Source of the DNA: Synchiropus splendidus
Taxonomy: Eukaryota; Chordata; Actinopteri; Syngnathiformes; Callionymidae
Direction: 5' to 3'
DNA: 64,000 nt
NCBI RefSeq assembly: GCF_027744825.2
Contig: NC_071335.1
Location: 28,671,001-28,735,000 of the forward strand
The notes under the pieces were generated by a model. That model saw only the letters and a list, made by a program, of their open reading frames with translations. It was not told the origin of the DNA and made no database searches. A program made the position numbers and the translations under genes. Of this stretch, positions 39,236 through 51,256 are shown piece by piece. The stretch's first letter is position 1. Each line of letters begins with the position of its first letter.

Positions 39236-40779
39236 GTGACCACCAAATGTTTGTGGCTGTTTTTCATTATTGGTGAAACTGAAATACAATATTTGTTCGT
39301 CTTTTCAGTGTAAGAGTTTAGGACTATTTATTGCCCCTTAAAACACATTTTTAAAGACACATCAAGAATCTTTCATTGTTTGTGTGTATTTTTACAAGGT
39401 AATTTCATAAATACATGGCTTTACTAGATTTGTTTCTTCCCCATCATCGTCCTCATCGCCTCCTTTCTTTGGACGTGATGGCCCCTCACAACAGTCACAG
39501 CATGGGTGTAACTAGGATGTAATGTACTGTCGACTCCTATATTACTGATTACAAAAATAACAATTTTACTAGTAATGAAAATTTACAAAAAAATAGCATT
39601 TGTTGTTCAGAATGTAAGAAGGAAACACAGATCTCTCTTGCATTAAAAATAACCACTTATAATTTACAAAACAGTTTTTTTTTTATTTTTATAACTTATT
39701 ATTTTGATTTTTTTTTTAATATAAACTATTTTTCAGATGAATCATCTTTCCCTGTTCTGAGGTACTGGCATTGCAATGTCAGATAAAGGGAAGCGAAGAG
39801 GAAAGTGACAGCAGGGTGGAGACAACAGTGACATCAGAAGGTTAACAATAAGTTAACGCGGAGCTTTGTGGGACAGTAGTGAGAGCTGAGAAGTAAAACT
39901 ATGCTCCCATGGTCATAAATATGTATCTCCTCAAACACGGTTGGTCGCTGGTATTTTTTTTCCCTTCATTCACGCGACATAGACACTTACAAAAACATCA
40001 ATTTCACGAGTCGAGTCAACACCAGGGACCTCATGGTGCCAGTCTGACTGCAAGCTGCTGAAAGGTTTTACAGGGAGTTGTTTTAAGGCCTTGTCTGTTT
40101 TTATTTCCAGAAATAATTTTCAAAGTTTAAAAGCAAAGTCATGTCAGGAGCGAAGACACATAAATTTATTGGAGCGTGGAGCTCGGCTAACAAGCAAAGT
40201 GCATCCGCTCACAGGAGGCTCGATTGACTCGGTTGTTTGGCGACTCAAAGTGCTGCGTGACCGTGTACACGTACAGCATCCTCACAAAATCCTTGTGAAG
40301 ACTTTCCCACAAATCAAAACTTTGGACAACTGATTCATGAGATTAGCAGCCATTCGTGACCACTGGAGCAGCTTCGCGGCTCAGAACAGCTGCTTGAGTC
40401 TCCACATGAGCACTTAAATTGGTCTCCGCGAGTCAGAGCAGACCCAGAGTCTGTCTATCTCAGAAGGACTCTCACCGGCACGAGTCGCCGGCTCCTTCAC
40501 TGTCCTCTCCTTCCTGTCTTCTGCACTCCGCCAACAGAAACGCATCACCCTGGAGTCACTCATCACATCTTCAGGCTGAGGCTGTTTTGAAAAAGCCGTC
40601 CAGAAACATCACAATAAAAAGCTATTTCATCAAACAATGAAGCTTAAGGTATCTCATTTATGAACCCCCACTTTTGTGCTCCGTAAATCCTTGCTGAATG
40701 ACACACCTAATGACTGGCCATGTGGCCAGTATTAAATATGTCGGGAGTATTTATGTCACTTAAGAAAACTCATGTTTCA

Positions 40780-41050
40780 TGTAGGGCTGCAAGAAGGTTG
40801 CAGATTCGTGTCCAGCTTGAGACAGTCCTTTCTGTTTGGGGTTTTGTATGTTCTCCCCATACTTGTGTGGGCACTCTGGTTTCCTCCCACAGTCCAAAAA
40901 CATGGTTTGACAGAGGTACATTGAGAATAGTAAATTATTCGCAGGTGATGTAGCGTGTGCTTGAGTGGTTGTCACTGCACCAGAGTGTCACCTGCATCTC
41001 ACCTGGAGTTCATACCTATGTTGGGCTCCAGCCCCCCCACAATCTTTTCA
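40780..41050 (+). repeat. SINE-like fish repeat
   Basis: It contains the hallmark series tatgttctccccatacttgt, gtgggcactctggtttcctc, ccacagtccaaaaacatgg, cttgagtggttgtcactgc and gggctccagcccccccac, found in order in a very common teleost repeat. It abuts the LINE tail that begins near 41,041 in the same orientation. Confidence 0.65.
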
Positions 41051-41710
41051 GGTTGATACGAATCAAAAGGTTTCCCTAAAGTAGTGCTTCAAAGTCAAAG
41101 AATATAGAGCAGAGTGCCATCATCATCGTGGACTTCAGGAGCTCGAGACCCAGCCACACACCCCTCCACATCAACGACACAGCCGGGGAAGTCGTGAGCA
41201 CCTGAGGGTGCACATTACTGGCAACCTCAGATGGTCTGTCCACACATCCTCCCTGTGGAGGAAGGCACAGCAGCGGAGAAGATGGAGCTCACCAGCATCC
41301 AGGACCTTGTGGATAGCCGCTGCCTATCCAGAGCCCACCATATTCTCTCTGACCCACCCACCCGCACCGTAGACGGTTCTCCTGTCTTGCCATCTAGCAG
41401 AAGGTTCTGGAGTATCTGCTGTGGAACAACCAGATTCAGAAACAGCTATGTCCCCCTGGCCATCAGACTCCTAAATACAAAATGGATGTAACTACCTCCT
41501 ATTGTGCAATAACCTCCCCAGCTGCTACAATGTTTCTGTTTACATTGAGGTCATTTGGTTATTCTGTTTTGTGTTTTGCACTTTACTTTGCACTTGTAAT
41601 ATTAGATCCTGAAGCAGAGCAACTACATTTCGTTGCCAAGGTCTCGCTGCTGTGTTTTCTTTGTGCAATGACAGTTAAAGGAAGTCTAAGTCTGTCGAGT
41701 GGCCGCTCAA
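41041..41710 (+). mobile_element. L2/Rex1-like LINE 3' remnant
   Basis: Coding pieces on the plus strand are DFRSSRPSHTPLHINDTAGE, HITGNLRWSVHTSSLWRKAQ, CLSRAHHILSDPPTRTV and RFRNSYVPLAIRLLN, in LINE order but in different frames with stops and deletions. The tail has ttgtgcaataacctcccc, atcctgaagcagagcaac, atttcgttgcca, gtgcaatgacag and gtctaagtctg, as in fish L2/Rex1-type 3' UTRs. It is a dead, 5'-truncated copy. Confidence 0.8.
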
Positions 41711-42329
41711 ATGAGGCTTCATGAAGCTTCACCATCACAACTGTTCGGGATAAAGCCACTTTTGCCTGCATGATTCGTGCAACACACCCGTTCCCTCTGT
41801 TCTGAATCAGGGATTGTTGTGAGTCACAGATCTATCTCACAGTCCAGCTGCGGCCCGTCTGGGTGGCTCCTCTGTCCGAGGTCTCCCACGAATAAAATGT
41901 AGCAGGAGAGGCCTCCAGGTGTCGTGCTGTGGTGACCTTGCTGTCAATATGTTCGTGCTGAAATATGAAGAGCAGCAAGGAAACAGAGAAAACTTGAACG
42001 AAAGCCTGCTCAGGTCGTAATAAAAACACAGTAAAGAGACTTGGATATGTGGCCCTGTCATCTGCCACCAACTCACCAGGTTTCTAGGAGAAGACAGCAG
42101 ATCTGCTGATGTTTCCTCGTGCCATATTTCACCGTGTCTCGCAGCAGCGCTGCTGCCCGCTCACTCATGATAAATGTGAGGCAGGTCTAGTCTCAGCTCC
42201 TGCCATTACCCCGCGACAATTTATTACCCTTTATCTGCTGGCACAATTAACCCAAACCCAGGAAATAGGGAATTATCAGTCCATTATTACAGGGTCCTGC
42301 CCATGTCCTCATCAGTCTCTGTCACCTGA

Positions 42330-42330
42330 G

Positions 42331-42356
<26 letters not shown>
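42330..42356. repeat. (CA)n microsatellite 1
   Basis: About 13 perfect AC units. A second AC tract in the same orientation lies about 120 bases downstream at 42,476. Confidence 0.95.
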
Positions 42357-42363
<7 letters not shown>

Positions 42364-42475
42364 TGTGAGGCCTTTTTTGTGTAGAATTCCTTCCCTTTTT
42401 CAGCGCTTTCTTCGACTCTCTTGCACTTAGATCCACCAAATGTCTGTCCTTTCAGATGTCCCTTCATATCTGTCT

Positions 42476-42499
42476 CACACACACACACACACACACACA
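42476..42499. repeat. (CA)n microsatellite 2
   Basis: About 12 AC units in the same orientation as the tract at 42,330. Confidence 0.95.
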
Positions 42500-43394
42500 G
42501 TCTGTGATGTTCTGAGGAATTGTCATTTTAATTAGAGCTTCTGACAGTGAACAGCCCCGGTCCTTACAGCAGAAATATCAAAGCAAATTAAACTCAAAGT
42601 CCACCAGTGATCGGACGCCAGCGGAGGCACACTGCTTGTCATTCTTCTTTATTGAGCGTTGGTTCCCACACGAACACCTCACAACAGCCCTCCTCTCCCT
42701 GGTCACTGCATGATGATGCATTGTCACCGAAGCACCCAGGAGACAGATGCCCTCAGTGGCTTTACAATGAAGTGGCATTTCATTGCTTTTCAGCCACAAA
42801 ATGATCCAGATGTGCCCAAAGTGATGAATAGAAGTGTTGAATTGAGCTGTGTATTGACGTCCTTCATGTCAGGGGGCGTTCAGCTACAAGGAAAATGGAC
42901 CTTGAAAACAAGACTTCAGTATCAGAAGTTGTTCCTTGGTCTACTGCAGTAGGAGACCCAGTCTCTGAAGTGCATCACGGGTTTGCCCCCGGCTTCCTCC
43001 CAGTTGGACAGCTCAACCCGGGAGACATATGGATGTTCTACACTGGGTCACTCCTGGATGGCTGAGCTCAAAACTAACTCCCGGATCCTTCAGTCACCAC
43101 CCAACACTGGTACAACTAGGAAGAGAGATCCATCACTAAATCCAGAGGTCATGAGTCAGAACCATTCCATGGACATGTCATCATCTGCAAAAACATGAGA
43201 TGAAACCCGGATGTTACCAAACTCCACAAAATTCTATCCATAAAAACTGTAAAGACAGGTGGGAAGACTTTGCCATAAGCTGCAAAAGTCGACTGTTCTG
43301 CTTGCGAAAACTGACACTATTCATTAGAATAAAGCATTTTTATTATTATATTCAAAATCAACTGCCATAAACAAAAAATGAGAGTTTGTTCATC

Positions 43395-43558
43395 GAGGTA
43401 TCATGAAACAGTCTTGCAGGGTTGATGAAACGGTGTTCTAGTTTGGTGTTTGAAAATGTGAGGTTTCATTGAATTAGTTGTTCAAGTCCAAATATTTTAC
43501 TGCAAACAGCACCATCAGGCGGCCTCTGAAAATCAGGACACTGTTTCATGAAACCTCA
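43395..43558. mobile_element. Fold-back MITE 'M', copy 2
   Basis: It begins gaggtatcatgaaacag and ends actgtttcatgaaacctc, with the internal phrases aggtttcattgaattagttg and ggcctctgaaaatcaggaca shared with the copies at 26,013 and 48,030. The CTCF-like core in its right arm has decayed (ccatcaggcggcc). Confidence 0.8.
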
Positions 43559-43689
43559 CCAACCCTCCGAGACTCAAATCTCAGTGTTTGAACAATAATG
43601 TGCATTCCACATACGAATATTCTGGCACCCAAAAAATGTAAAAAAAAAATGTATTTTTTGTTTATTTGGTTCAAGCTGCCATTCAAGGG

Positions 43690-43925
43690 GTAAAAAAAAA
43701 CCTGCACACACACATATATGTACATTGCTAGCCTTGTGGGGACATTGTGAGGTTTCTCATTTAGATAACCCTTTCCCCAATCTCTCACACTAAACCTAAC
43801 CATCCAAAACACATGGCTAACCTTAACCAGGACTCAGAACCAAACTAACCCAATGATAATAACCCCGTTATTCTGAAGTCTTCAAATTGAGATTTGGACC
43901 TGTGTGGACCGGCAAAAATATTTAT
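43690..43925. repeat. Dispersed 'ccttgtggggacat' fish repeat
   Basis: The phrases gccttgtggggacattgtga, cctaaccatcc, ctaaccttaaccagg and gacctgtgtggaccggcaaa are typical of a common teleost repeat with CTAACC-like words. It is not telomeric sequence. Boundaries are approximate. Confidence 0.5.
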
Positions 43926-46224
43926 GAAACAAATCCCAGGGTAAAATGCATAACATTTTCATAGCAGCTAAAAAAGGGGTTCTTTTTCAGAAACGAAGGA
44001 GTTTGATGTGAGGGTTTTGTCTGTTTTGGCTGCTCACAAACAAGTCCTGTGTTTAGAGAATGAGGTGCGTTGGGCTTGAATTTTCGTAAAAATCTCTCTT
44101 TGAACACACGCGGGAGGTTTACATAAAACAAAGGTCGGCTTTATGAGGCAGCATCAAAGTATTAAGATTTACTCAGCAGCTAATAATTGCTTTTAAATCC
44201 CCGCGCTGATTAAATATTAAAGGATGGAAGGAACAATTTAGTCTTATTTATCCCATCCATTATTCATGATAATGCGCCAGAGAGCCAGGTGCGGCTTCCC
44301 TGGCGAAAAGCAAGCTCTCGTGGACGAGGAGTGGCACGTTAGGTAAACAAGCAGCTGCGCCTCGGACCAGATTAATAAAGTTATGTTTCGCCATCGCATC
44401 AATGTTTGTCTCCTCACGCTTCGCATGGCCTCGGCATAATCTCTCTGGGTCAACAGTCGTCCAAATCCATGCAGATAATCCCTCAGTGTCGTGGGGACTT
44501 CCTTCCGACCGAGCGTCCAGCTACCAGACAATAGCTGTTTTTCAACACCCGACCCGGTTACCGCCGCGCTCATACAAAGCTAATCGGGCCGCGCTGGTGA
44601 GTCGTTGGCAACGACAGCTGGCACCGGTGGACCTCATGAACATCTGAACTGAAAGATGGAGGGGGCCTGGTTTAAAGAGGATGTGGGGGAGCCACCCCTC
44701 CTGCTGACAGGACCCAGGCAGACGCATTAACTGCTGCGTGTAAATATTATATGAGAATGAAGTGGACTAATGAAAGCAGGGCCTGTCCAGGCTGCCAGCA
44801 GCAGCAGGGAGGATGACAGCCCGAACGCAGCCTTTTCAGGGGAAGCTGCTACGCGCTGGTGTGTGCGTGTGAGTGAGTGAGTGTGTAGGTGTTTGTGGGC
44901 CGATTTAACAAGTGAGCCTAATGAAAGTCAGATGTTACATCAACCAAATCATTTCAGATTCCTTCTGAGACCTTTCTAACGCCTCTTTGTGACTATAAAT
45001 GTCAGCGTTTATTCACGTCCAGTTGCATTTTTAATCCGATCCGACGCTGATATCTTCCTGCTACACAGAGGCTGCCGGCGCCGGAGATGCTCGGCCGGTG
45101 AAAGCAAAGAGCTCCTGCTGATAACAACAGACGCTACTGTAGAAGGAAGTTGGTGCCCGTGATTTATGGGGAGCCTGTGTGTGCTCCACCGCAGCTATTT
45201 CATGTGTCACGTTTTAGCAGGAATTTACTCAAGTGGGCAAAAATACATTTTCCACCAAACCCTCTGGCCTTGTCTCCTAACTTCTCCATGTCCCTCTGAC
45301 ATTCTCATTTCCAAGCGTCTTCATCTTTGCCACTCTGCCTCCATCCTCTTTTCGTTCATTCAAACCAAATAAGCAACGTTACATGCCTAAACTAACTAGT
45401 AGAGCTGCACTGAATGCTGAGCAGCTCGTTTTTTTTCTCTCTCCGCTTAAAGATCACGGCCTTTCAATTGCTAACAATTACCGTCTAGTCTGGCGTGGTG
45501 GCTTCAAAGGCACCAGTCTAGACGGCCGAGCTCCTGAATGAGGTCAGGTAGAATAATAGAAAATGTTCTCTGAGTCAATCGTTTTCAGAAAACTATCACC
45601 GGACTGACTGTCTGAGGCTCGGAAGGAAAGAAACGGCTGATCCCAGGAGCGCAGAATTGTGCCAACGCTCATGAGTCACCCATGATATTTCAAGTCATTA
45701 TTCTCGTTCTTATACGGTAGCTAAGGTAAATAAACTTCACGGAAACCAGCTCCTGAGCTGTCGGTCCATCAGGTCAAATAGCAATGCATCTCTGAAACAG
45801 CGTAAAAACGGAGGATTGCAATAAAGTTCCTGCTGCATTTCGCTTCTGTCTTAGCTCATAGAGTTGGAGCCGTCACGAGCACATGCTACTTTCTTACTAT
45901 CATGAGATTAAATTCCCCGATGATTAAAGCTGAGCCTCAAAGAGCTGGGCAAATCCTTCCCAGTTAGCGAGACGCCAGCCTAGACTCGTCTCTGAACACT
46001 CAGCTCCTGGTCTCCTCCCATCTCACTGTCCTTGTCTGATCCTCTTCCACTCTCAACGTGCGCCCTACACTGCGATTACAACAGAGAGGGCTTGAATTAA
46101 AGATCGCTTCTCTTGAGTTTGACCCCTTCTTTCTCTTGTCACAAGCCATTTGGCCGGAACTGCAGCACGTCCTGTTCGACTCTTCATGAGGACGCTCCAG
46201 CAGGAGGGTCTTTAGAAGTATTTA

Positions 46225-46325
46225 GAAGAATTAATGACCTCAGTTATCGCCTCCGCCGAGGAGGTTATGTGATCAATCTGTTTTGTCTGGTTGCAAAATA
46301 ACTCAAAAATGGAGGGACATGTCGG
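46225..46325. repeat. Repeat fragment, 'cgaggaggttatgt' type
   Basis: The phrases cgcctccgccgaggaggtta and aaaataactcaaaaatgg match the start of a widespread animal repeat that I recognise but cannot name. It is a short, degenerate piece. Confidence 0.4.
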
Positions 46326-48029
46326 GGGTCCATCAAGGGCCACAATCTGTGGAGTGGGAGATCCAACTCAAGGCCCCGCTCCTGCTCAATCCTACTGTGT
46401 GTTGTGCGAGCGAGCTCCAGAACACTACTGTCACCTTTCTATTTTTTCTTTTTTTTTAATTCAAAGATTGTATGTAATTTTGTAAATACAATAAATGTAC
46501 TGCAGCGATGTATGAATAAAAATAATAAAATTAAATAAAATTAAATTAAATTGAAACAATTGAGTGGCTTGTTGGAATTTAGAGGCTTTTCTCCTTTTTT
46601 AAAGGCTTTTTTTTTAAACCAAATATATGAGTCCCTGCACAAAACTTTCATCCATTTTTTTTCATTTTAATTTTTCTTTATTTATTTGTTTGTTGTCCAT
46701 ATCTAATGTTAGACAGTGCAGATTAAATTATAAATAAATTTGTTTTAAAATAACTTTTTTTAATAAAGGTAATTTTTTACACTTCACAAATAAAGCTTTT
46801 ATTTTCCTTGTGAAACCAAATGTGACAAATTTTTTGGCTTCATTTTTTTATGTTTATAATTTTTAAAAAGTTGATTTGGTCAATAGTCTCTATTTCTATC
46901 CTCAAAAAAATTAGAATTGTTGTAATAAACACTTTCTGTCTTTCTGTTTCGACACCTACCAAGGATCCAGTGAGCAGCTGCAGGCGATTCTCAAACAGCT
47001 CCAACATAAGAACCTCAATGGCAACAGCCACCATGACGGAACACGGCTGCTTGTGCTGAGAAACGTCACAGATAAAGAATCTATTCAAAAAACAAAAAAA
47101 ACTCCAGCAGCTTTACTTGCTTGTCTTTCCGGAGAGAAGCCACGTCACCGTCAGAGCTGACTACTGGCCACCTATCTTTAAGCAAAGGTTAGTTGATGGA
47201 TTTACAAGGCTGGATGCTCTCAGAGTGTTGATCCGGCTCCTGAGCGAATCCTTCCTCCACTCGTTCTTTACACTCATTAATGAGAACAGAGATGTGTGAT
47301 AGAGCAAGAAGGCGGCGGGTGAGAGGGAGCGGAGTAGGAGCCCGGACACGCGGCTAATAGAGAGATCTCCTGCGTGCCCGGACCCATCCGCCAAGTTTCC
47401 ATTAGCCTCTGATCAAATCAATACAGCGGCAGCCGAAGGAGAGCAAAGCACTCGCATCATGGGGTGGACGCCTGAATCACAGCGGCTGTGACCCGCCAGG
47501 AAGAGGGGATTTATTTGGAAGTCGGAGCCAGACCACTGACAACACTGTCGTCCAAGAGCGAGTGCGAAGAAGACCTGGTCCACAGATGGGTTGAACATAT
47601 ATTAATGACAATAGTCGATAAAAAGACTGGGAAGTTCTAACAAGGAAGAACCAGGTCTCCCCTCAAGGCAGCTGTCAACACCTCCTGACCTCCGCTGCAG
47701 GCCTTCAGCTGGGTCAGACAACCTTGGCTTCTGCAGGACTCATCAGCCCTTCTGCTGCACCGTCATACGGTCTGCTCAGGCACACGTGGAAAAAGCAAAC
47801 ACGTACCGGCCTGTGTTTGCAGTAGTCTTGCCATATTGACCTCCAGCTCGCGAATGTTCTTTGCTGTCACCAAAGATTAAGTCAGACATTTGTCAGGCAC
47901 TGGAGCCTGATGATGTCACTGGGGAGTGAAGTCATGATCAGTGGCTCTGGCCAGATGCATCAGCTACTCTCCCCTGCTGGTTTGAGCTTACCAGTGTTAC
48001 CAGTGTAAAGTTACCGGTGATGGGTTGGT

Positions 48030-48206
48030 GAGGTATCATGAAACAGTATTGCAGGGTTGGTGAAACAGTGTCCTCACTGGATGGGGCTCTTGGTTTAGAA
48101 ATGAAGTGAGGTTTTACTGAATTAGTTGTTCACACAACTTGTTTCACAGCAGACAGTGCCACCTGGTGGCCTCTGAAAATCTGGACACTGTTTCATGAAA
48201 CCTTAA
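48030..48206. mobile_element. Fold-back MITE 'M', copy 3
   Basis: It begins gaggtatcatgaaacagtat and ends cactgtttcatgaaacctt. Like copy 2 it has an extra internal start phrase (gttggtgaaacagtgtcctc). The right arm carries a perfect CTCF-type core at 48,156-48,169. A LINE-tail-like phrase, cagaatcagaatcaacttta, follows at 48,240. Confidence 0.8.
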
Positions 48207-48235
48207 CTCATCACCAGTTGTCACCTTCCTAAATA

Positions 48236-48350
48236 AATCAGAATCAGAATCAACTTTATTGCCATGGTCAGTGGGGATGTCACCATCTAGGAAAGTGCTT
48301 TGGATTAAAGTGCTGTCATGAATAAAATAAAATAAAATAAAATAATTTGA
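48236..48350. repeat. LINE-tail-like fragment with (AAAAT)n
   Basis: The phrase atcagaatcagaatcaactt is the reverse of a common fish LINE 3' end and is followed by five AAAAT units near 48,318-48,344. It is short and degenerate. Confidence 0.45.
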
Positions 48351-49169
48351 AAAACGAGAGCCAAATTTATAAGGTTCTTAGAATTGGCAAATGGTTCATG
48401 GACTGAAGTTCATGGTATACAGGTCTGGGATCCTGGGAAAAATATTGTTATCTTTCATCGGCATTCCTTACTCCACTATACTGGTGAAAATCTAAATGTG
48501 TGTGTACCCATACACACTACATCACTGCTTACAAACTCTGCGTGAGTCTACTGTATCACAAATGGTTTATTTGAAAGTTCGAACAAAACAAAAAAAGACG
48601 CCTAACTAAGCAATACCTAGTTGACAAGCTACAGTGAAACGTTTCTAAAACTCTCCATGGTCCTCAGTAGATGCTTTGAGCAGTCTGAAAAACGTCCGCG
48701 AAAGGTCAACGGAACGAACCGCACAGGAAGTCGATAAACTCTGAAATTAATTTGTGGTGATGGGGGAGGAGGATGAGCCGAGCAGCCGCAGAAGTGTGTA
48801 ATTCCACATGATTGGCAGCACTGGGTGAAAAGGAGGTAATCGGAGAAGGTGAGGGATGAGAGCGAGAGACGGCGGAAATGGTTGAGCTGCTGGAGCCTGC
48901 AACGTCATAACCTTCAATAGGTGCACAAGGAATTTCAGCTTCCTAATTCCTGCTTTGTATGAAAAAAAAAATGTCCTGAACGCCTGCCGGATCTTTAAAC
49001 CCCCATCCTTCCCCCCCTTCTCTCTGTCTCCTCACTTCTTGTCAGTTCTTCAGTGTGAGGCTAAAGCAGGGCACATGTTTAAGACTTTTCCAAATCGCAA
49101 GAGACCTGCGAAGGAAGATAGAAGAATCTGCTGAATTCCTCAATAATCTCAACACACAACGCACTATAC

Positions 49170-49580
49170 TATTTTTTTTTTAGGGCTGATGCGGATATAT
49201 CCGGTGGCATAGGAAAGCCGATAACCGATATTACAATAGGTTGATATTCTGGGCCGATATTTGTCAGATTTGGTTTTGGTGTGAAGGAAATTACATTGTG
49301 GAGATATTTATTTGTTTGCAAACCTTCCATGAGAAAATAGACAGACTACATTCTGGTACTAAAAGGTTTTATAATGTTGGGTGGCCCAGCCAACAGAATA
49401 AGGGAGAAAAGTTGTCATTGAAGAAAACATGAATTAACAGAAACATTTTTTTTTAAAAGGCAGTAGACTTCACTTGCACTTTGTCAAAGGCAGGAGCGAC
49501 AGGGTATATTACAAACACAAGATTGGACAAATATTGACAGGGACCGATATGATGGAGGCCGATGAGTAAAACCAATATAC
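49170..49580. repeat. hAT-like repeat with ccgatat words
   Basis: The left part tagggctgatgcggatatat, gccgataaccgatatt and the right part gggaccgatatgatggaggc resemble the ends of a common fish repeat family rich in CCGATAT/ATATCGG words. The terminal repeats are too decayed to set exact ends. Confidence 0.4.
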
Positions 49581-51242
49581 ATGTTGACCTCTACACATCA
49601 AGACTCCGACACTCCAAGTCCTCTAAGCTGGAAATCTACCATGATCACGTGAGAGAAAGCTTTGTTACAAGCGGGATTTTTTTTTTCATAGGGGAAAAGA
49701 CCTAAAGTCACTCATGACACCTGAAGGAACAAGTCAGAAGAAGATGTGATTTATTCCCCAGGATTAAAAAGTTAGCTTTTTCTTGTCATCAATTCAATAT
49801 ATATCAAAACACCCTCCTTGGCTTCATTGTTTCTCAGTCGGCTCGGTTCTCGATCGGCTTCTCTACAGTTCAAGCCAGGAGCGGTCGGCTCTCCCAACAC
49901 ATACAAAGATTTTTCATCGGAAATTTCGCACGTCTTTTCACAATCATTGGGACAAATTCCCACTGAACTAACCTCAGACCTCAGCATTATCTTACGACAA
50001 TCTTACGACAGATAAGATAATCAGTCATTTGCCATCTATTGTCGGAAACAAAAATGGGGCAAAAATTGTAATATTTGTTCCTCACTCACTTGAGAGAGTA
50101 GAAAGACTAAGAGAGGGATCTCAACACTCCCAGGACTCAATTGTGTCCCTCCTTTTCCTTCTTTGTCTCCACCTGAAACCAACAGGACACAGTACTCCAA
50201 ACCCTTCTTTTTCAATCAACGTCACCAACTTGTTTTGGGCAAACCGAAGTTTAGAAAACTAGGGGGCCAATAAAATATTTTAAAGGGCCTCAAATGGCCC
50301 ACGTGCCAGACTTTCGGATGTGCGTCTATCATTTCCTGCCGAGCGGGTAGTGCTTTGCAGAGGACGATGTAAAGGAAAATAGTTGGTTGACAGGGTGTAA
50401 AGCTCCAAGTGGTGGCCGGGACCTGTGATGTAACGGCAGCGGTGGCCGCGGTGACTTCTAACACTATTACTCGGCCCTCAGCTGTAATCACTGCTGGGCG
50501 GCTGATTTACTGTGGGATGTATATTATGTGAGGACGGCGGCGCTGCGCCGGAGCACTCAAGGTGATCTACAGCGGACAAATGAGAGGACTAATTAATAAA
50601 GGCAGCCTGGCGCCCAAACCTTGTGGCCTCCCTGTTATTGTGTGTAGATGAACAGCTTGCGCTCATTGCCTGCTCATTAACCATTGCCCAACATGGAGGG
50701 GGCGAGGGGGGGGCGGAGGCTGGTGGAGGGGTCTGTGGCACCATTTACCTGGCGCCAAATGTGGGACCCAGAGAAGCGCCATGCCCTTGAGGGCCGCTGC
50801 GCTACGTAGGCAGGAATGGATGGCCACGCTCGGAGCCATAAATTCTGGGCTTCTAACTATCTCATTCATCATATGCACGGCGCAGTCTCGCGCACAGCCA
50901 ACACGCCGACGCCTCCCACCGTCCGACCTCCCTGCCGCGCCCCACTGACTCAGGAGGAGATAGAGCACAGCCAGAGAAGGCAGATAAGAGTGTCTGTAGA
51001 ATGGCCCTGTGCTGTCGTGGGGACCTTTAGTTCACCTTGCAGTGGGAATATTTGCCAATTAGCCAAAACATTATGACCTGAGAATGTGCAGCTCCGACTA
51101 TTATCACCTGAAATACGGCTGTTAGAGCCCACAGGGAAACCTGTTGCATCACCCAGGAGCACCACCAAAATAGGCAGCAACCCCATGCAAGTCGTGGAGA
51201 AGGTGTTTCACCATCCATCATGAACCACTTCACTTTTAGCTA

Positions 51243-51256
51243 CCAGTAGGGGGCGC
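51243..51256 (+). promoter_or_regulatory. CTCF-type core motif
   Basis: The sequence ccagtagggggcgc fits the 14-base CTCF core CCASYAGRKGGCRS at every position. It lies in a GC-rich, repeat-poor stretch. Occupancy cannot be judged from sequence. Confidence 0.5.

Noticed and set aside
42312..42494. Cys/Val-rich small open frame
   Set aside because: It is a translation of the two CA microsatellites.
43690..43925. CTAACC-like words as possible telomeric repeat
   Set aside because: The words are irregular and belong to a common dispersed fish repeat.
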